From contig NZ_CP113066.1 in the NCBI RefSeq assembly GCF_026625845.1, positions 1,984,001 to 2,048,000 on the forward strand: DNA of 64,000 nucleotides, read 5' to 3'. A program made the translations under genes and the position numbers. This document shows, piece after piece, positions 8,488 to 18,778 of the stretch; within the stretch, counting starts at the first letter, position 1, and the number at the start of each line of letters is the position of its first letter. Source of the DNA: Agrococcus sp. SL85. GTDB taxonomy: Bacteria > Actinomycetota > Actinomycetes > Actinomycetales > Microbacteriaceae. The notes below the pieces were generated by a model. That model ran no database searches. It saw nothing but the letters and a program-made list of their open reading frames with translations, and had not been told where the DNA came from.

Positions 8488-10629
8488 TCAGCGCTTCGGC
8501 CGCAGGAGCAGGCCGGCGAGCGGCGGCACGGTGATGGTCGCGGACGCGGGACGCCCGTTCCACGCCTCGTCGCTCGCGCGCACCGAGCCGAGGTTGCCCA
8601 TCCCTGAGCCGCCGAACTCCGTCGCGTCGGAGTTCACGAGCTCCTCCCACTCGCCCGCGAAGGGCAGGCCCAGGCGGTAGCCCTCGATGGGGCGGCCCGA
8701 GAAGTTCACGACCGCCGCGATCGGGTCCTCGCCCTCGCCCCAGCGGAGGAACGCGATGAGGTTGTCGGAGGAGTTGCCGCCGTCGATCCACTCGAAGCCG
8801 CCGGGCTCGTTGTCGCGCTGCCACAGCGCCTCGTGGTCGCGGTAGACCCGGTTGAGCTGCGCCACGAGGCCCATGAGGCCGCGGTGCATCGGCTGGTCGA
8901 GGATCCACCAGTCGAGGCCTCGCGCCTCGCTCCACTCGCTCGGCTGCCCGAACTCCTGGCCCATGAAGAGCAGCTGCTTGCCGGGATGCGCCCACATGAA
9001 CGTCAGGTAGGCGCGCACGGAGGCGAGCTTCTGCCACTGGTCGCCCGGCATCTTGCCGAGCAGCGAGCCCTTGCCGTGCACGACCTCGTCGTGGCTGATC
9101 GGCAGCACGAACTGCTCCGAGAAGGCGTAGAGGAACGAGAACGTGATGTCGTGGTGGTGGTGCGAGCGGTACATCGGGTCGACCGCCATGTACTGGAGCG
9201 TGTCGTGCATCCAGCCCATGTTCCACTTCATGCCGAAGCCGAGGCCGTCGGCGTCCGTGGGGCGGGTGACGCCCGGCCAGGAGGTCGACTCCTCGGCGAT
9301 CATGACGACGCCCGGGTGCCGGCGGTAGACGGTCGCGTTGGTCTCCTGCAGCAGCGCGATGGCCTCGAGGTGCTCGCGGCCGCCGTGGACGTTCGGCAGC
9401 CACTCGCCGTCCTTGCGGGAGTAGTCGAGGTAGAGCATCGACGCGACGGCGTCGACGCGCAGGCCGTCGACGTGGAACTCCTCCATCCAGTAGACGGCGT
9501 TCGCCACGAGGAAGTTCTTCACCTCCGGGCGGCCGAAGTCGAACACGTGCGTGCCCCAGTCGGGCTGGTCGCCGCGGCGCGGGTCCGGGTGCTCGTAGAG
9601 CGCGCGGCCGTCGAAGCGGGCGAGGGCCCACTCGTCCTTCGGGAAGTGGCCGGGCACCCAGTCGACGAGCACGCCGTAGCCGGCGCGGTGGAGGCGGTCG
9701 ATGAGGTAGCGGAGGTCGTCCGGGTGGCCGAAGCGGCTCGTGGGGGCGTAGTAGCCCGTCACCTGGTAGCCCCACGAACCGCCGAAGGGGTGCTCGGCGA
9801 GCGGCAGGAACTCGACGTGGGTGAAGCCCGTGGCCTCGAGGTGCTCGATGAGCGCGTCGGCCATCTCGCGGTACGAGAGGCCGGGGCGCCACGAGCCGAA
9901 GTGCAGCTCGTAGATCGACATCGGGGCGTCGTGCGGGTCGCGCGCGGCGCGCGAGCGCATCCAGTCGTCGTCGCTCCACGCGAACCGGCTGCGGCCGATC
10001 TTCGACGCCGTCGCGGGCGGCACCTCCGTGTAGCGGGCCATCGGGTCGGCCCGGCTGACCCAGCCCTCGTCGGTGAGGATCTCGTACTTGTACGCGTGGT
10101 GCTCGAGGTCGCCGGGCACGAAGAGCTCCCACACCCCGCTCGAGCCCATCGTGCGCATCGGGTGGGCGCGGCCCACCCAGTCGTTGAAGTCGCCGACGAT
10201 GCGCACCGCGTGCGCGTTGGGCGCCCAGACGGCGAAGGCGACGCCCGCGACGCCCTCGTGCTCGCGCAGCCGCGAGCCGAGCACCTTCCAGACCTCCTCG
10301 TGGCGGCCCTCCCGCCACAGGTGCAGGTCGAGCTCGCCGAGGGTCGGCGTGAAGCGGTAGGGGTCGTCGGCCTCGACCACGGTGCCGTCGTCGTACTCGG
10401 TGCGCAGGCGGTAGGGGCCCACGGGCCCATCGAGGCGCGCCTCCCACAGCCCGTGCCCGACGTGCGCCATCGCGGCCTCGGTCGCGCCGAGGACCGTGAC
10501 GGCCCGCGCGAGGTGGCGCGTCGCGCGCACGACGTGGCCGTCGCCGTCCTGGTGGGCGCCCAGCGTGTCGTGCGGCTGCGGGTCGGCGCCGCCGGTCAGC
10601 CGCTGGATCGCGTGCTCGTCGAGGATCAT
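8488..10629 (-). CDS. glgB: 1,4-alpha-glucan branching enzyme
   Basis: A 713-residue GH13 enzyme that forms alpha-1,6 branches in glycogen-like glucans. The order is an N-terminal domain, a CBM48 module (YRLRTEYDDGTVVEADDPYRF and VWAPNAHAVRIVGDFNDW) and the catalytic barrel. Catalytic residues are visible: nucleophile Asp in HVDGLRVDAVASMLYLDY, acid/base Glu in MIAEEST and the transition-state Asp in ISHDEVVHG. The length is normal. Its ATG overlaps the stop of the glgE gene by four bases, so the two form one unit. Confidence 0.96.
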   Translation of the reverse strand: MILDEHAIQRLTGGADPQPHDTLGAHQDGDGHVVRATRHLARAVTVLGATEAAMAHVGHGLWEARLDGPVGPYRLRTEYDDGTVVEADDPYRFTPTLGELDLHLWREGRHEEVWKVLGSRLREHEGVAGVAFAVWAPNAHAVRIVGDFNDWVGRAHPMRTMGSSGVWELFVPGDLEHHAYKYEILTDEGWVSRADPMARYTEVPPATASKIGRSRFAWSDDDWMRSRAARDPHDAPMSIYELHFGSWRPGLSYREMADALIEHLEATGFTHVEFLPLAEHPFGGSWGYQVTGYYAPTSRFGHPDDLRYLIDRLHRAGYGVLVDWVPGHFPKDEWALARFDGRALYEHPDPRRGDQPDWGTHVFDFGRPEVKNFLVANAVYWMEEFHVDGLRVDAVASMLYLDYSRKDGEWLPNVHGGREHLEAIALLQETNATVYRRHPGVVMIAEESTSWPGVTRPTDADGLGFGMKWNMGWMHDTLQYMAVDPMYRSHHHHDITFSFLYAFSEQFVLPISHDEVVHGKGSLLGKMPGDQWQKLASVRAYLTFMWAHPGKQLLFMGQEFGQPSEWSEARGLDWWILDQPMHRGLMGLVAQLNRVYRDHEALWQRDNEPGGFEWIDGGNSSDNLIAFLRWGEGEDPIAAVVNFSGRPIEGYRLGLPFAGEWEELVNSDATEFGGSGMGNLGSVRASDEAWNGRPASATITVPPLAGLLLRPKR

Positions 10630-12792
10630 GCGCGCGCCTTCCGGACGTGGATGATGTGGGCCGGCTCGACGAACGCGTCGAGGCGGACGAAGTCGTGGTC
10701 GCTCCAGGTCCAGGTCTGGCCCGTGATGAGGTCGTGCGCCTCGAACTGCTCGCCCGGCTGCAGGCCCAGCTTCGTCAGGTCGAGGTGCACGGTGGTCTCG
10801 CGCACCGAGTGCGGGTCGACGTTCGCGACGACGAGGATGACGTCATCCTCGCCGCTCTCGGTGAAGCGCCCCTCGACGCGCTTCGAGTAGACGAGCACGC
10901 TGTCGTCGTCCGACCAGTGCACGTCGAGCGCCCACAGCTGCCGGATCGCGGGGTGCGCCGCGCGGATCTCGTTGAGCTTCGCGATGTACGGGGCGATCGT
11001 CGTGCCGTTGCGGGCGGCCTTCGCCCAGTCGCGCGCCTTGTACTCGTACTTCTCGTTGTCGATGGCCTCCTCGGCACCGGGCCGCGCGACGTCCTCGATG
11101 AGCTCGTAGCCCGCGTACATGCCCCACGTCGGCACCGCGGTGGCCGCGATCGCGGCGCGCACCTTGAAGGCGGGCACCCCGCCGAACTGCAGGTACTCGG
11201 TGAGGATGTCGGGCGTGTTCACCCAGAACGCGGGCTTGAACCACGCCGCCTGCGGCCCGGTGACCTCGCGCAGGTACTCCTCGAGCTCGGCCTTCGTGTT
11301 GCGCCACGCGAAGTACGTGTAGGACTGCTGGAAGCCGACCTTGCCGAGCGCCTGCATCATCGCCGGGCGCGTGAACGCCTCGGCGAGGAAGACGATGTCC
11401 CCGTGGCGGGCGTTCGTCTCGCGGATGACGAGCTCCCAGAACCACAGCGGCTTCGTGTGCGGGTTGTCGACGCGGAAGATGCGCACGCCGCAGCCGATCC
11501 ACTGGTCGAGGATCCGCCGCACCTCGGCGACGATGCCCTCGGGGTCGTTGTCGAAGTTGACGGGGTAGATGTCCTGGTACTTCTTCGGCGGGTTCTCGGC
11601 GAAGGCGATCGTGCCGTCGGGGAGCGTCGTGAACCACTCGGGGTGCTCGCGCACCCAGGGGTGGTCGGGCGCGGCCTGCAGCGCGAGGTCCATCGCCACC
11701 TCGAGGCCGAGGTCGGCCGCGGCGCCGACGAACGCGCGGAAGTCGTCGACCGTGCCGAGGTCGGGGTGGATCGTGTCGTGCCCGCCGTCCTTGGAGCCGA
11801 TCGCCCACGGGCTGCCGGGGTCGCCGGGCTGCGGCGTGAGGGTGTTGTTCGGGCCCTTGCGGTTGACCTCGCCGATGGGGTGCACGGGCGGCAGGTAGAC
11901 GACGTCGAACCCCATCTCCTTGACCGCGGGCAGGCGCTGCGCCGCCGTGCGGAAGGTGCCGGAGGTCCACGTGCCGTCGGGGTTCCGCACCGCCCCCTCG
12001 GAGCGCGGGAAGAGCTCGTACCAGGCGCCGACGGCCGCGCGCGTGCGCTCGACGCGCAGCCGCAGCGTCTCGGAGGCCGTGACGAGCGAGCGCGGCCTGC
12101 GGCGCTCCATGGCGTCGAGCACGTCGGGCGCGTTCACCGCGGCCCAGCGCTCGAGCACGGGATGCGTGCGGTCGGCGAGGCGGTCGGCCGCGGCGCGCAG
12201 CACCTCGGCGTCGCGCACGGCGGCCCCGTCGGCCAGGGGCGCGGCCGCGGGCCGTGCCGCGGTGGCGGCGCTCGCTGCGGGCTTGGGCGCGCCCTGGCGC
12301 TGCCCGCTCGCGCGCAGGCCGAGCCGCGGAGCGGCCGCCGGCGCTGCCGCTGCGGCTGCGGTAGGCTGCGGGCGCCGCGGGCGCCGCCTCGTCGGCGGCG
12401 CGGCGCAGCAGCTGCGCGCCGATCGTCGCCATGAGCTCGGCGTCGATGTCCGCGGCGATCTTGATCTCGGCGTTGTGGTGCCAGGTCGCCCACTCGTCGG
12501 CCCACGCCTCGACGTGCCACGACCACACGCCCTGCTCGTCGACGCGCGCGAGCGCGCGGTGCCGGTCGAGGCCGTCGCCGAGCGGCAGCATCGGGTGGCG
12601 CTGCTCGTGGCCGGCGGGGGAGCGCAGCACGAGGGTCACGCCGATGCGGTCGTGGCCCTCGCGGAACGCCGCGGCCTCGAAGGGCACGACGTCGCCGACC
12701 ACCGCCTTCGCCGGGAACCGGTCGCCCGGCTGCTGCGGGGACAGGTCGAGCACGGGGATCCGGCCGGACAGGACATCCATCTGCTTCGCCAC
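10626..12792 (-). pseudogene. glgE: Alpha-1,4-glucan:maltose-1-phosphate maltosyltransferase, split by one extra base
   Basis: GlgE transfers maltose from maltose 1-phosphate to a glucan chain. The N-terminal domain (RIPVLDLSPQQPGDRFPAKA, FREGHDRIGVTLVLRSP) reads from GTG 12792; the GH13 domain (GAWYELFPRSEGA, nucleophile Asp in IFRVDNPHTKP, Glu in LAEAFTRP) is in another frame and ends at 10626. The frames part in an Ala/Pro linker. Removing one base from AGGCT at 12363-12367 restores an uninterrupted 721-residue protein reading AAPAATAAAAAP there, a usual length for GlgE. It may be a sequencing error and the gene intact. A TAGGGT box 6 bases before the GTG suggests a leaderless start. treS and pep2 are not in this window. 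Confidence 0.85.
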
Positions 12793-12851
12793 GATCCGAC
12801 CCTAGCGAGCGCGCCTGCATGCGGACACCAGCCGCCACTAGGCTCTGGCGC
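12793..12851. promoter_or_regulatory. Divergent glgE/glgP promoter region
   Basis: This 59-bp gap holds two outward-facing -10 boxes: TAGGGT on the minus strand (12804-12799), 6 bases before the glgE GTG, and TAGGCT on the plus strand (12839-12844), 7 bases before the glgP GTG. Both starts would be leaderless. Glucan synthesis and glucan phosphorolysis are thus driven from the same short region. I see no clear operator. Confidence 0.55.
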
Positions 12852-15389
12852 GTGAGAGCGATCCGCAAGTTCACCGTCCGCACGTCCCTCCCCGCCCGCC
12901 TCGCGAGGCTCGACGCGCTCGCGTCGAACCTGCGGTGGTCGTGGCACGAGCCCACGCGCGAGCTCTTCCGCGAGATCTCGCTCGAGGGCTGGCGCGCCAC
13001 GGGGCACGACCCCGTGCAGCTGCTCGGCTGGGTCGGCTCCGAGCGCCTCGAGGCGCTCGCCGCCGACGAGGCCTTCGTCGCGCGCGTCGACGCCCTCGCC
13101 GACGACCTCGACGACTACCTGTCGCAGGCGCGGTGGTACCAGTCGCTCGAGGGCGCGCCGGAGTCGATCGCGTACTTCTCGCCGGAGTTCGGCATCACGA
13201 GCGCCCTGCCGCAGTACTCGGGCGGCCTCGGCATCCTCGCGGGCGACCACCTCAAGGCCGCGAGCGACCTCGGCGTGCCGATCGTCGGCGTCGGGCTCTT
13301 CTACCAGGCGGGCTACTTCCGCCAGGCGATCAGCCGCGAGGGATGGCAGCAGGAGTCCTACCCCGTGCTCGACCCCGACGGGCTGCCGCTCACGATCCTC
13401 CGCGAGGCCGACGGCCGCCACGCGACCGTCGCGCTCGCGCTGCCGGGCGGGCGCACCCTGCACGCGCGCATCTGGCAGGCGACGGTCGGGCGCGTGCCGC
13501 TGCTGCTGCTCGACACGAACATCCACGAGAACGCCGACGAGCTGCGGCTCGTCGCCGACCGCCTCTACGGCGGCGCGGGCGAGCAGCGGCTCGAGCAGGA
13601 GCTGCTGCTCGGCATCGGCGGCGTCCGCGCGCTCGCGGTCTGGGCGCGCCTCACGGGCGCCGCAGCGCCGACCGTCTTCCACTCGAACGAGGGCCACGCC
13701 GGCTTCCTGGGCCTCGAGCGCATCTCGCAGCTCGTGCAGCAGGGGCTCGCGTTCGACGAGGCGCTGCGGGTCGTGCGCGCGGGCACGGTCTTCACGACCC
13801 ACACGCCGGTGCCCGCGGGCATCGACCGCTTCGACGCGGGCCTCGTGCGTCGCCACCTCACCGAGGAGCTGCTGCCTGGCGTCGACGTCGAGCGCGCCCT
13901 CGCGCTCGGGGCCGAGGAGGATCCGGGCATCTTCAACATGGCGCAGCTGGGGTTCTCGATCGCGCAGCGCGCGAACGGCGTCTCGAAGCTCCACGGCGCG
14001 GTCAGCCGCTCGATGTTCCAGGACCGGTGGCCCGGCTTCGACGCCGAGGAGGTGCCGATCACGTCGGTGACGAACGGCGTGCACGCCCCCACCTGGACCT
14101 CGCCCATCCTCAAGCACCTCGCCGAGCGCGAGCTCGGCACGCAGGACACGACGCGCTGCGACTGGGCCTCGGAGACGGTCTCGGACGAGACCATCTGGGC
14201 CGCGCGCCGCGAGATGAAGCAGCACCTCGTCGACGAGGCGCGCGAGCGCACGCGCCGCAAGCACGAGCGCAACGAGGGCGCCGCGCCCGCGTGGATCGAC
14301 GAGCTGCTCGACCCGGAGGCGCTCACGATCGGCTTCGCGCGCCGCGTGCCCACCTACAAGCGCCTCACGCTCATGCTCCACGACCGCGAGCGGCTGCGGG
14401 CGATCCTCACGAACCCGGAGCGCCCGGTGCAGCTCGTCGTCGCCGGCAAGTCGCACCCCGCCGACGAGGCGGGCAAGGCGCTCATCCAGGAGCTCGTGCG
14501 CTTCTCGCAGGAGCCCGCGGTGCGCGGCAGGATCGTCTTCCTCGAGAACTACGACATCAGCATGGCGAAGACGCTCTACCCCGGCTGCGACGTCTGGCTC
14601 AACAACCCGCTGCGCCCGCTCGAGGCTTGCGGCACGAGCGGCATGAAGGCGGCGCTCAACGGCTCGCTCAACCTGTCGATCCTCGACGGCTGGTGGGAGG
14701 AGTACTTCGACGGCCAGAACGGCTGGGCGATCCCCTCGGCGCACGAGCAGATGGACGCCGCCGAGCGCGACGCGTTCGAGGCGAACGCGCTCTACGACCT
14801 CATCGAGCGCCAGGTGGCGCCGCGCTTCTACGAGCGCGACCACCGCGGCCTGCCGACGGCGTGGATCGCCTCGATCCGCCACACGCTCGGCACGCTGAGC
14901 CCCGCGCTCTCGGCCGAGCGCATGCTCGCCGAGTACGTCACGCGGCTCTACGCGCCCGCGGCCGCCGCCGTCGCGGTCGCCTCGGCCGACGGCGCCGCGG
15001 CCGCGAAGGGCTTCGCGGCGTGGGCGAGCCGCGTGCGCGACGGCTTCGGCGCCGTCGAGGTGCACCACGTCGAGGTCGAGGGCGTCGATCGCTCGCCTGT
15101 CGTGGGCGACGACGTGCGCGTGCGCGCCTTCGTGGGCCTCGGCGCGCTGCGCCCGGAGGACGTGACCGTCGAGGTGGTCGCCGGCGCCATCACCGAGGAG
15201 GGCGAGCTGCGCGGGGCGCGCCACCACGAGCTGCTCCCGGCGGGTGCCGAGGAGGGCACGCACGCCTTCGAGGCGACGATCGCGATGGACCGCGCCGGCA
15301 CCTTCGGCTACACGGTGCGCGTCGTGCCGCGGCACGCGATGCTCGCGTCGCCCGCCGAGCTCGGCCTCGTCGCGCACGCGCGGGCCTGA
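12852..15389 (+). CDS. glgP: Alpha-glucan phosphorylase, DUF3417-containing type
   Basis: An 845-residue GT35 enzyme that releases glucose 1-phosphate from glycogen. The N-terminus (LARLDALASNLRWSWHEPTR) is the DUF3417 region of the actinobacterial glgP type; FHSNEGHAGFLGLERI, FTTHTPVPAGIDRFD and the pyridoxal-phosphate lysine in ACGTSGMKAALNGSLNLS follow. The C-terminal part carries an extra beta-rich domain. GTG 12852 is chosen because it follows a TAGGCT box by 7 bases. It faces away from glgE-glgB and converges with glgX. Confidence 0.93.
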   Translation: MRAIRKFTVRTSLPARLARLDALASNLRWSWHEPTRELFREISLEGWRATGHDPVQLLGWVGSERLEALAADEAFVARVDALADDLDDYLSQARWYQSLEGAPESIAYFSPEFGITSALPQYSGGLGILAGDHLKAASDLGVPIVGVGLFYQAGYFRQAISREGWQQESYPVLDPDGLPLTILREADGRHATVALALPGGRTLHARIWQATVGRVPLLLLDTNIHENADELRLVADRLYGGAGEQRLEQELLLGIGGVRALAVWARLTGAAAPTVFHSNEGHAGFLGLERISQLVQQGLAFDEALRVVRAGTVFTTHTPVPAGIDRFDAGLVRRHLTEELLPGVDVERALALGAEEDPGIFNMAQLGFSIAQRANGVSKLHGAVSRSMFQDRWPGFDAEEVPITSVTNGVHAPTWTSPILKHLAERELGTQDTTRCDWASETVSDETIWAARREMKQHLVDEARERTRRKHERNEGAAPAWIDELLDPEALTIGFARRVPTYKRLTLMLHDRERLRAILTNPERPVQLVVAGKSHPADEAGKALIQELVRFSQEPAVRGRIVFLENYDISMAKTLYPGCDVWLNNPLRPLEACGTSGMKAALNGSLNLSILDGWWEEYFDGQNGWAIPSAHEQMDAAERDAFEANALYDLIERQVAPRFYERDHRGLPTAWIASIRHTLGTLSPALSAERMLAEYVTRLYAPAAAAVAVASADGAAAAKGFAAWASRVRDGFGAVEVHHVEVEGVDRSPVVGDDVRVRAFVGLGALRPEDVTVEVVAGAITEEGELRGARHHELLPAGAEEGTHAFEATIAMDRAGTFGYTVRVVPRHAMLASPAELGLVAHARA

Positions 15390-15417
15390 GCGGACCGCCG
15401 CGCCGTCGGGGGCTCGT

Positions 15418-17541
15418 CTAGCGCGGGCCGTCGACGGGCGGCGAGGCGGGGGAGCGCACGACGCTCAGCGTCGCCGCGGGCGGCCCGGCGGCCGGCAGGC
15501 CGTGCACCGCGTACACCTGCATGCTCATGCCCGCCATCGGCACCTGGGCGCCCGGTGCGACGCGCGCGTGCGCGGGCCGGTCGTCGGCGGAGTCCCAGAG
15601 CAGCTCGAGCTCCGTCGCGCCGTCGGGCGCGGGCGTCGTGACGAGGGTGTCGTGGGGCGAGCCGTGGAAGACGACGAGCACGCGCGAGTAGGCCTCCTCG
15701 ATCGGCGTCGACTCCGCGAGCATCTGGAGCGTGCGGTCGAGCGAGTGGTCCCAGTCGTCGATCGTCATGTGCGCGCCCTGCGCGTTGTACCAGTCGAGGC
15801 GATTGGAGCCCGCGACGCGCTCGCCCGTGCGGCCGTGCTCGAGCGGACGGAGGGCCGGATGGTCACGGCGCAGCTGCAGCAGCCGCCGCGTCTGCAGGAG
15901 GAACGCCTCCTGCCACTCCTTGCGCTGCCAGGGCATCCACGTGAGCGCCGAGTCCTGGCAGTAGGCGTTGTTGTTGCCGCGCTGGGTGCGCCCGAACTCG
16001 TCGCCCATCGTGAGCATCGGCACGCCGGCCGAGACGAGCAGGGTGCCGAGCAGGTTGCGCATCGAGCGCCGACGGTCGAGCTGGATCTCGGTGTCGTCGG
16101 TGCGGCCCTCGACGCCGTGGTTCCACGAGCGGTTGTCGCTCGCGCCGTCGCGGTTGTCCTCGCCGTTCGCCTCGTTGTGCTTGTGGTCGTAGCGCACGAG
16201 GTCGGTGAGCGTGAAGCCGTCGTGCGCCGTGATGAGGTTGACGCTCGCGAGCGGGCCGCGCTCGGCCGCGAAGAGGCCCTCGGAGCCCGACACGGCGTGC
16301 GCGAGCGGGCCGACGCCCGTCGAGGCCGGCTGCCCGTGGCGCAGCGACCTGCGATCGCTCAGCCAGAACTGCCGCACCGTGTCGCGGTAGCGGTCGTTCC
16401 ACTCGCTGAACCCCGAGGGGAAGCGGCCCGTCTGCCAGCCGTCGGCGCCGACGTCCCACGGCTCCGCGATCATCACGGCGCCCGCGAGCTCGGGATCCGC
16501 GAGGATGCGCCGCAGCAGCGGGTGCTCGGGGTCGTACATGCCGTCCGCGCCGCGGCCGAGCACGGGCGCGAGGTCGAAGCGGAAGCCGTCGACCTGCATC
16601 TCTCGGTACCAGTAGCGCAGCGAGTCGATGACGAGGTCCTGCGCGGCGGGCAGGGAGTAGTCGACGGTGTTGCCGCACCCGGTGCTGTCGAGCATCCGGC
16701 CCTCGTCGTCCTGCCGGTAGTACGACGAGCCGTCGATGAGCCGCAGGCTCGAGGGCGGACCGCCGCGGCCCTCCTCGGCGGTGTGGTTGTAGACGACGTC
16801 GAGCAGCACCTGGATGCCGGCCTCGTGCAGCAGGCGCACCATGCCCTTGCACTCGCGGAGCACGCCGCCCGTGCCGTCGAACTGGGCGCGCCGCGAGGCG
16901 TAGGCGCTGTGCGGCGCGAAGAAGCTGAGGGTGTTGTAGCCCCAGTAGTTGACGCGGCCCTGCGCGATGAGGCGCTGCTCCGAGACGAACAGGTGGATCG
17001 GCAGCAGCTGCACCGCCGTGACCCCGAGCTCCTGCAGGTAGCGGATGGTCGAGGGATGCGCGAGGCCCGCGTAGGTGCCGCGGAGCTCCGCGGGCATGTG
17101 GGGGCTCAGCTTGGTCAGCCCCTTGACGTGCGCCTCGTAGACCACCTGGCGGTCGAGCGGGACGACGGGCCGCCCCACGCCGCCCCAGTCGAAGGCGTGG
17201 TCGACGATGGTGGCGCGGTGCTGGCCGTGCGGGGTGCGGACGACGCCGTGGGCGTGCGGCGGCAGCGCGTGGCGGCTCCAGTCGAAGTCGTGGCGCGGGC
17301 CGCTCGGCCCGTCGACGCCGACGGCGTAGGGGGTGCCGACCTGCAGCAGCGCCGAGTCGATCGTGAAGACCTCGCCCTCGCGGGCCATGAGCTCCGCGTG
17401 CAGCAGCCAGTCGGGGTCGTCGCGGTCGAAGACGCGCAGCTCCATGCGCTCGGCGTGCCGGGACCACACAGTGAGGCGGTGGCCGCGCTCGGTGGGCTCG
17501 AGGCCCGGCGCGGGCGCCTGCTTCCGCTCGGGGGTCCCCAC
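15418..17541 (-). CDS. glgX: Glycogen debranching enzyme GlgX
   Basis: A 707-residue GH13 isoamylase-type enzyme that hydrolyses alpha-1,6 branches of limit dextrins. An N-terminal CBM48-like domain is followed by the barrel with [10 protein letters not shown], nucleophile Asp in [13 protein letters not shown], Glu in MIAEPWDVG and Asp in [13 protein letters not shown], then [18 protein letters not shown], which is typical of GlgX. The length matches the family. The GTG at 17541 lies 7 bases after a minus-strand TACCCT box and only 20 bases from the divergent cysteine desulfurase gene. With glgB, glgE and glgP it completes an alpha-glucan turnover set. Confidence 0.94.
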   Translation of the reverse strand: MGTPERKQAPAPGLEPTERGHRLTVWSRHAERMELRVFDRDDPDWLLHAELMAREGEVFTIDSALLQVGTPYAVGVDGPSGPRHDFDWSRHALPPHAHGVVRTPHGQHRATIVDHAFDWGGVGRPVVPLDRQVVYEAHVKGLTKLSPHMPAELRGTYAGLAHPSTIRYLQELGVTAVQLLPIHLFVSEQRLIAQGRVNYWGYNTLSFFAPHSAYASRRAQFDGTGGVLRECKGMVRLLHEAGIQVLLDVVYNHTAEEGRGGPPSSLRLIDGSSYYRQDDEGRMLDSTGCGNTVDYSLPAAQDLVIDSLRYWYREMQVDGFRFDLAPVLGRGADGMYDPEHPLLRRILADPELAGAVMIAEPWDVGADGWQTGRFPSGFSEWNDRYRDTVRQFWLSDRRSLRHGQPASTGVGPLAHAVSGSEGLFAAERGPLASVNLITAHDGFTLTDLVRYDHKHNEANGEDNRDGASDNRSWNHGVEGRTDDTEIQLDRRRSMRNLLGTLLVSAGVPMLTMGDEFGRTQRGNNNAYCQDSALTWMPWQRKEWQEAFLLQTRRLLQLRRDHPALRPLEHGRTGERVAGSNRLDWYNAQGAHMTIDDWDHSLDRTLQMLAESTPIEEAYSRVLVVFHGSPHDTLVTTPAPDGATELELLWDSADDRPAHARVAPGAQVPMAGMSMQVYAVHGLPAAGPPAATLSVVRSPASPPVDGPR

Positions 17542-17561
17542 GCGCTCTAGGGTAGGGGAGC
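17542..17561. promoter_or_regulatory. Twenty-base divergent promoter between glgX and the cysteine desulfurase gene
   Basis: Only 20 bases separate the two divergent starts. TAGGGT on plus (17548-17553) and TACCCT on minus (17554-17549) overlap in a single 7-base block, so the two -10 boxes occupy the same DNA. Any -35 elements must lie inside the opposite coding sequence. Confidence 0.5.
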
Positions 17562-18698
17562 ATGCGGCTGTTCGATCACGCGGCGGCCACGCCCCTGCGC
17601 GTGTCGGTCCGCGAGGCGCTCGCGGCGGCCGAGCCGCTCGCGAACCCGTCGTCCACCCACCGCGCGGGGCAGCGCGCCCGTGCCGTGCTCGAGGACGCGC
17701 GCGAGCGCATCGCCGCGGCGCTCGGCGCGCATCCGACCGAGGTCGTGCTCACCTCCGGCGGCACCGAGTCGGCCAACCTCGCGCTCAAGGGCGCGTGGTG
17801 GGCCTCGGGGCCCGTCGGCGCCCGCGGCGCGCTCGTCGTGCCGGTCGGCGAGCACCACGCGACGCTCGACGCCGTCGAGTGGCTCGAGCGCGAGGGCGCC
17901 GAGGTGCGTCGCATCGGGGTGGACGCCCGCGCCGTCACCGACGCCGCGGCGCTCGCGGCGGCGCTGCCGGGCGCCGCCGTCGCGACGATGCTGTGGGCGT
18001 CGAACGAGCTGGGCTCGCTGCAGCCGGTGGCCGAGGTCGCCGCGGCGGCGGCCGCAGCCGGCGTGCCGCTGCACCTCGACGCGGTCGGCGCGGTGGGTCA
18101 CGTGCCCGTCGACTTCGCCGCCAGCGGTGCAGCGATGCTCAGCGTCGCGAGCCACAAGCTCGGCGGCCCGCACGGGGTGGGCGCGCTGCTGGTGCGCCGA
18201 GACGCCCGCCTCGAGGCGCTGCACCACGGCGGCGGCCAGCAGCGGGGCCTGCGCTCGGGCACGCAGGACGCGCTGGGGGCGTCGCTCTTCGCGCTGGCGC
18301 TCGAGGAGGCCGTCGCCGAGCTCGCCACGGAGGCCGAGCGCCACCGCAGGCTCACCGACCGGATCCTCGCGGCGGTGCGGCCGCTGCCCGGCGTGCGCGT
18401 GCCGGCCGCCGAGGACCGCCTCCCGCACATCGCCCACCTCGTCGTCGAGGGGGAGGGCGGCAGGGCGGCGCAGGGCGAGGCGCTGCAGTTCCTGCTCGAC
18501 GAGGCCGGCTTCGCCGTCTCGAACGGCTCGGCCTGCTCCGCGGGCGTCGCGCGCGAGTCGCACGTCGTGCGCGCGTGCGGGCTCGAGGGCGTCGCGCCGC
18601 TGCGGCTCTCGCTCGGCCGCACGACCGCCGAGGAGGACGTCGACGCGCTCATCGCCGTGCTTCCCGGAGCGATCGCGCGGGCGCGGGCGCTCGGCTGA
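17562..18698 (+). CDS. Cysteine desulfurase (NifS/IscS class)
   Basis: A 378-residue class V aminotransferase that removes sulfur from cysteine as enzyme-bound persulfide. It has [15 protein letters not shown], the stacking histidine in [11 protein letters not shown], the PLP lysine in [14 protein letters not shown] and the catalytic cysteine in [10 protein letters not shown], a class I (IscS/NifS) pattern. It lies 80 bases upstream of mnmA, so its sulfur probably serves tRNA 2-thiouridine formation, and possibly Fe-S clusters. The start ATG follows a TAGGGT box by 8 bases. Confidence 0.92.
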   Translation: MRLFDHAAATPLRVSVREALAAAEPLANPSSTHRAGQRARAVLEDARERIAAALGAHPTEVVLTSGGTESANLALKGAWWASGPVGARGALVVPVGEHHATLDAVEWLEREGAEVRRIGVDARAVTDAAALAAALPGAAVATMLWASNELGSLQPVAEVAAAAAAAGVPLHLDAVGAVGHVPVDFAASGAAMLSVASHKLGGPHGVGALLVRRDARLEALHHGGGQQRGLRSGTQDALGASLFALALEEAVAELATEAERHRRLTDRILAAVRPLPGVRVPAAEDRLPHIAHLVVEGEGGRAAQGEALQFLLDEAGFAVSNGSACSAGVARESHVVRACGLEGVAPLRLSLGRTTAEEDVDALIAVLPGAIARARALG

Positions 18699-18778
18699 CG
18701 CGGGCGCCCGGCCGACGCCGATGCCGGCGCCGGCGCCCTGCCGCCGAGGCCTGCGCCCGCCTCGGTAGCCTGGAGGGC

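Noticed and set aside
10626..12792. Programmed frameshifting as an explanation for glgE and the other split genes
   Set aside because: No slippery heptamer or stimulating structure is visible, five unrelated genes share the defect, and all carry the same AGCT-centred extra base, which fits an error or mutation better.
12839..12844. TAGGCT boxes as further examples of the AGCT insertion signature
   Set aside because: AGGCT occurs inside these boxes, but the same position also holds TAGGGT, TAGCCT and TAGACT at other genes, so they are better explained as -10 elements.
12636..15377. Long minus-strand open frame of 913 residues opposite glgP
   Set aside because: It is a GC-rich shadow rich in Arg, Val, Glu and His with no family features; glgP on the plus strand is complete and recognisable.
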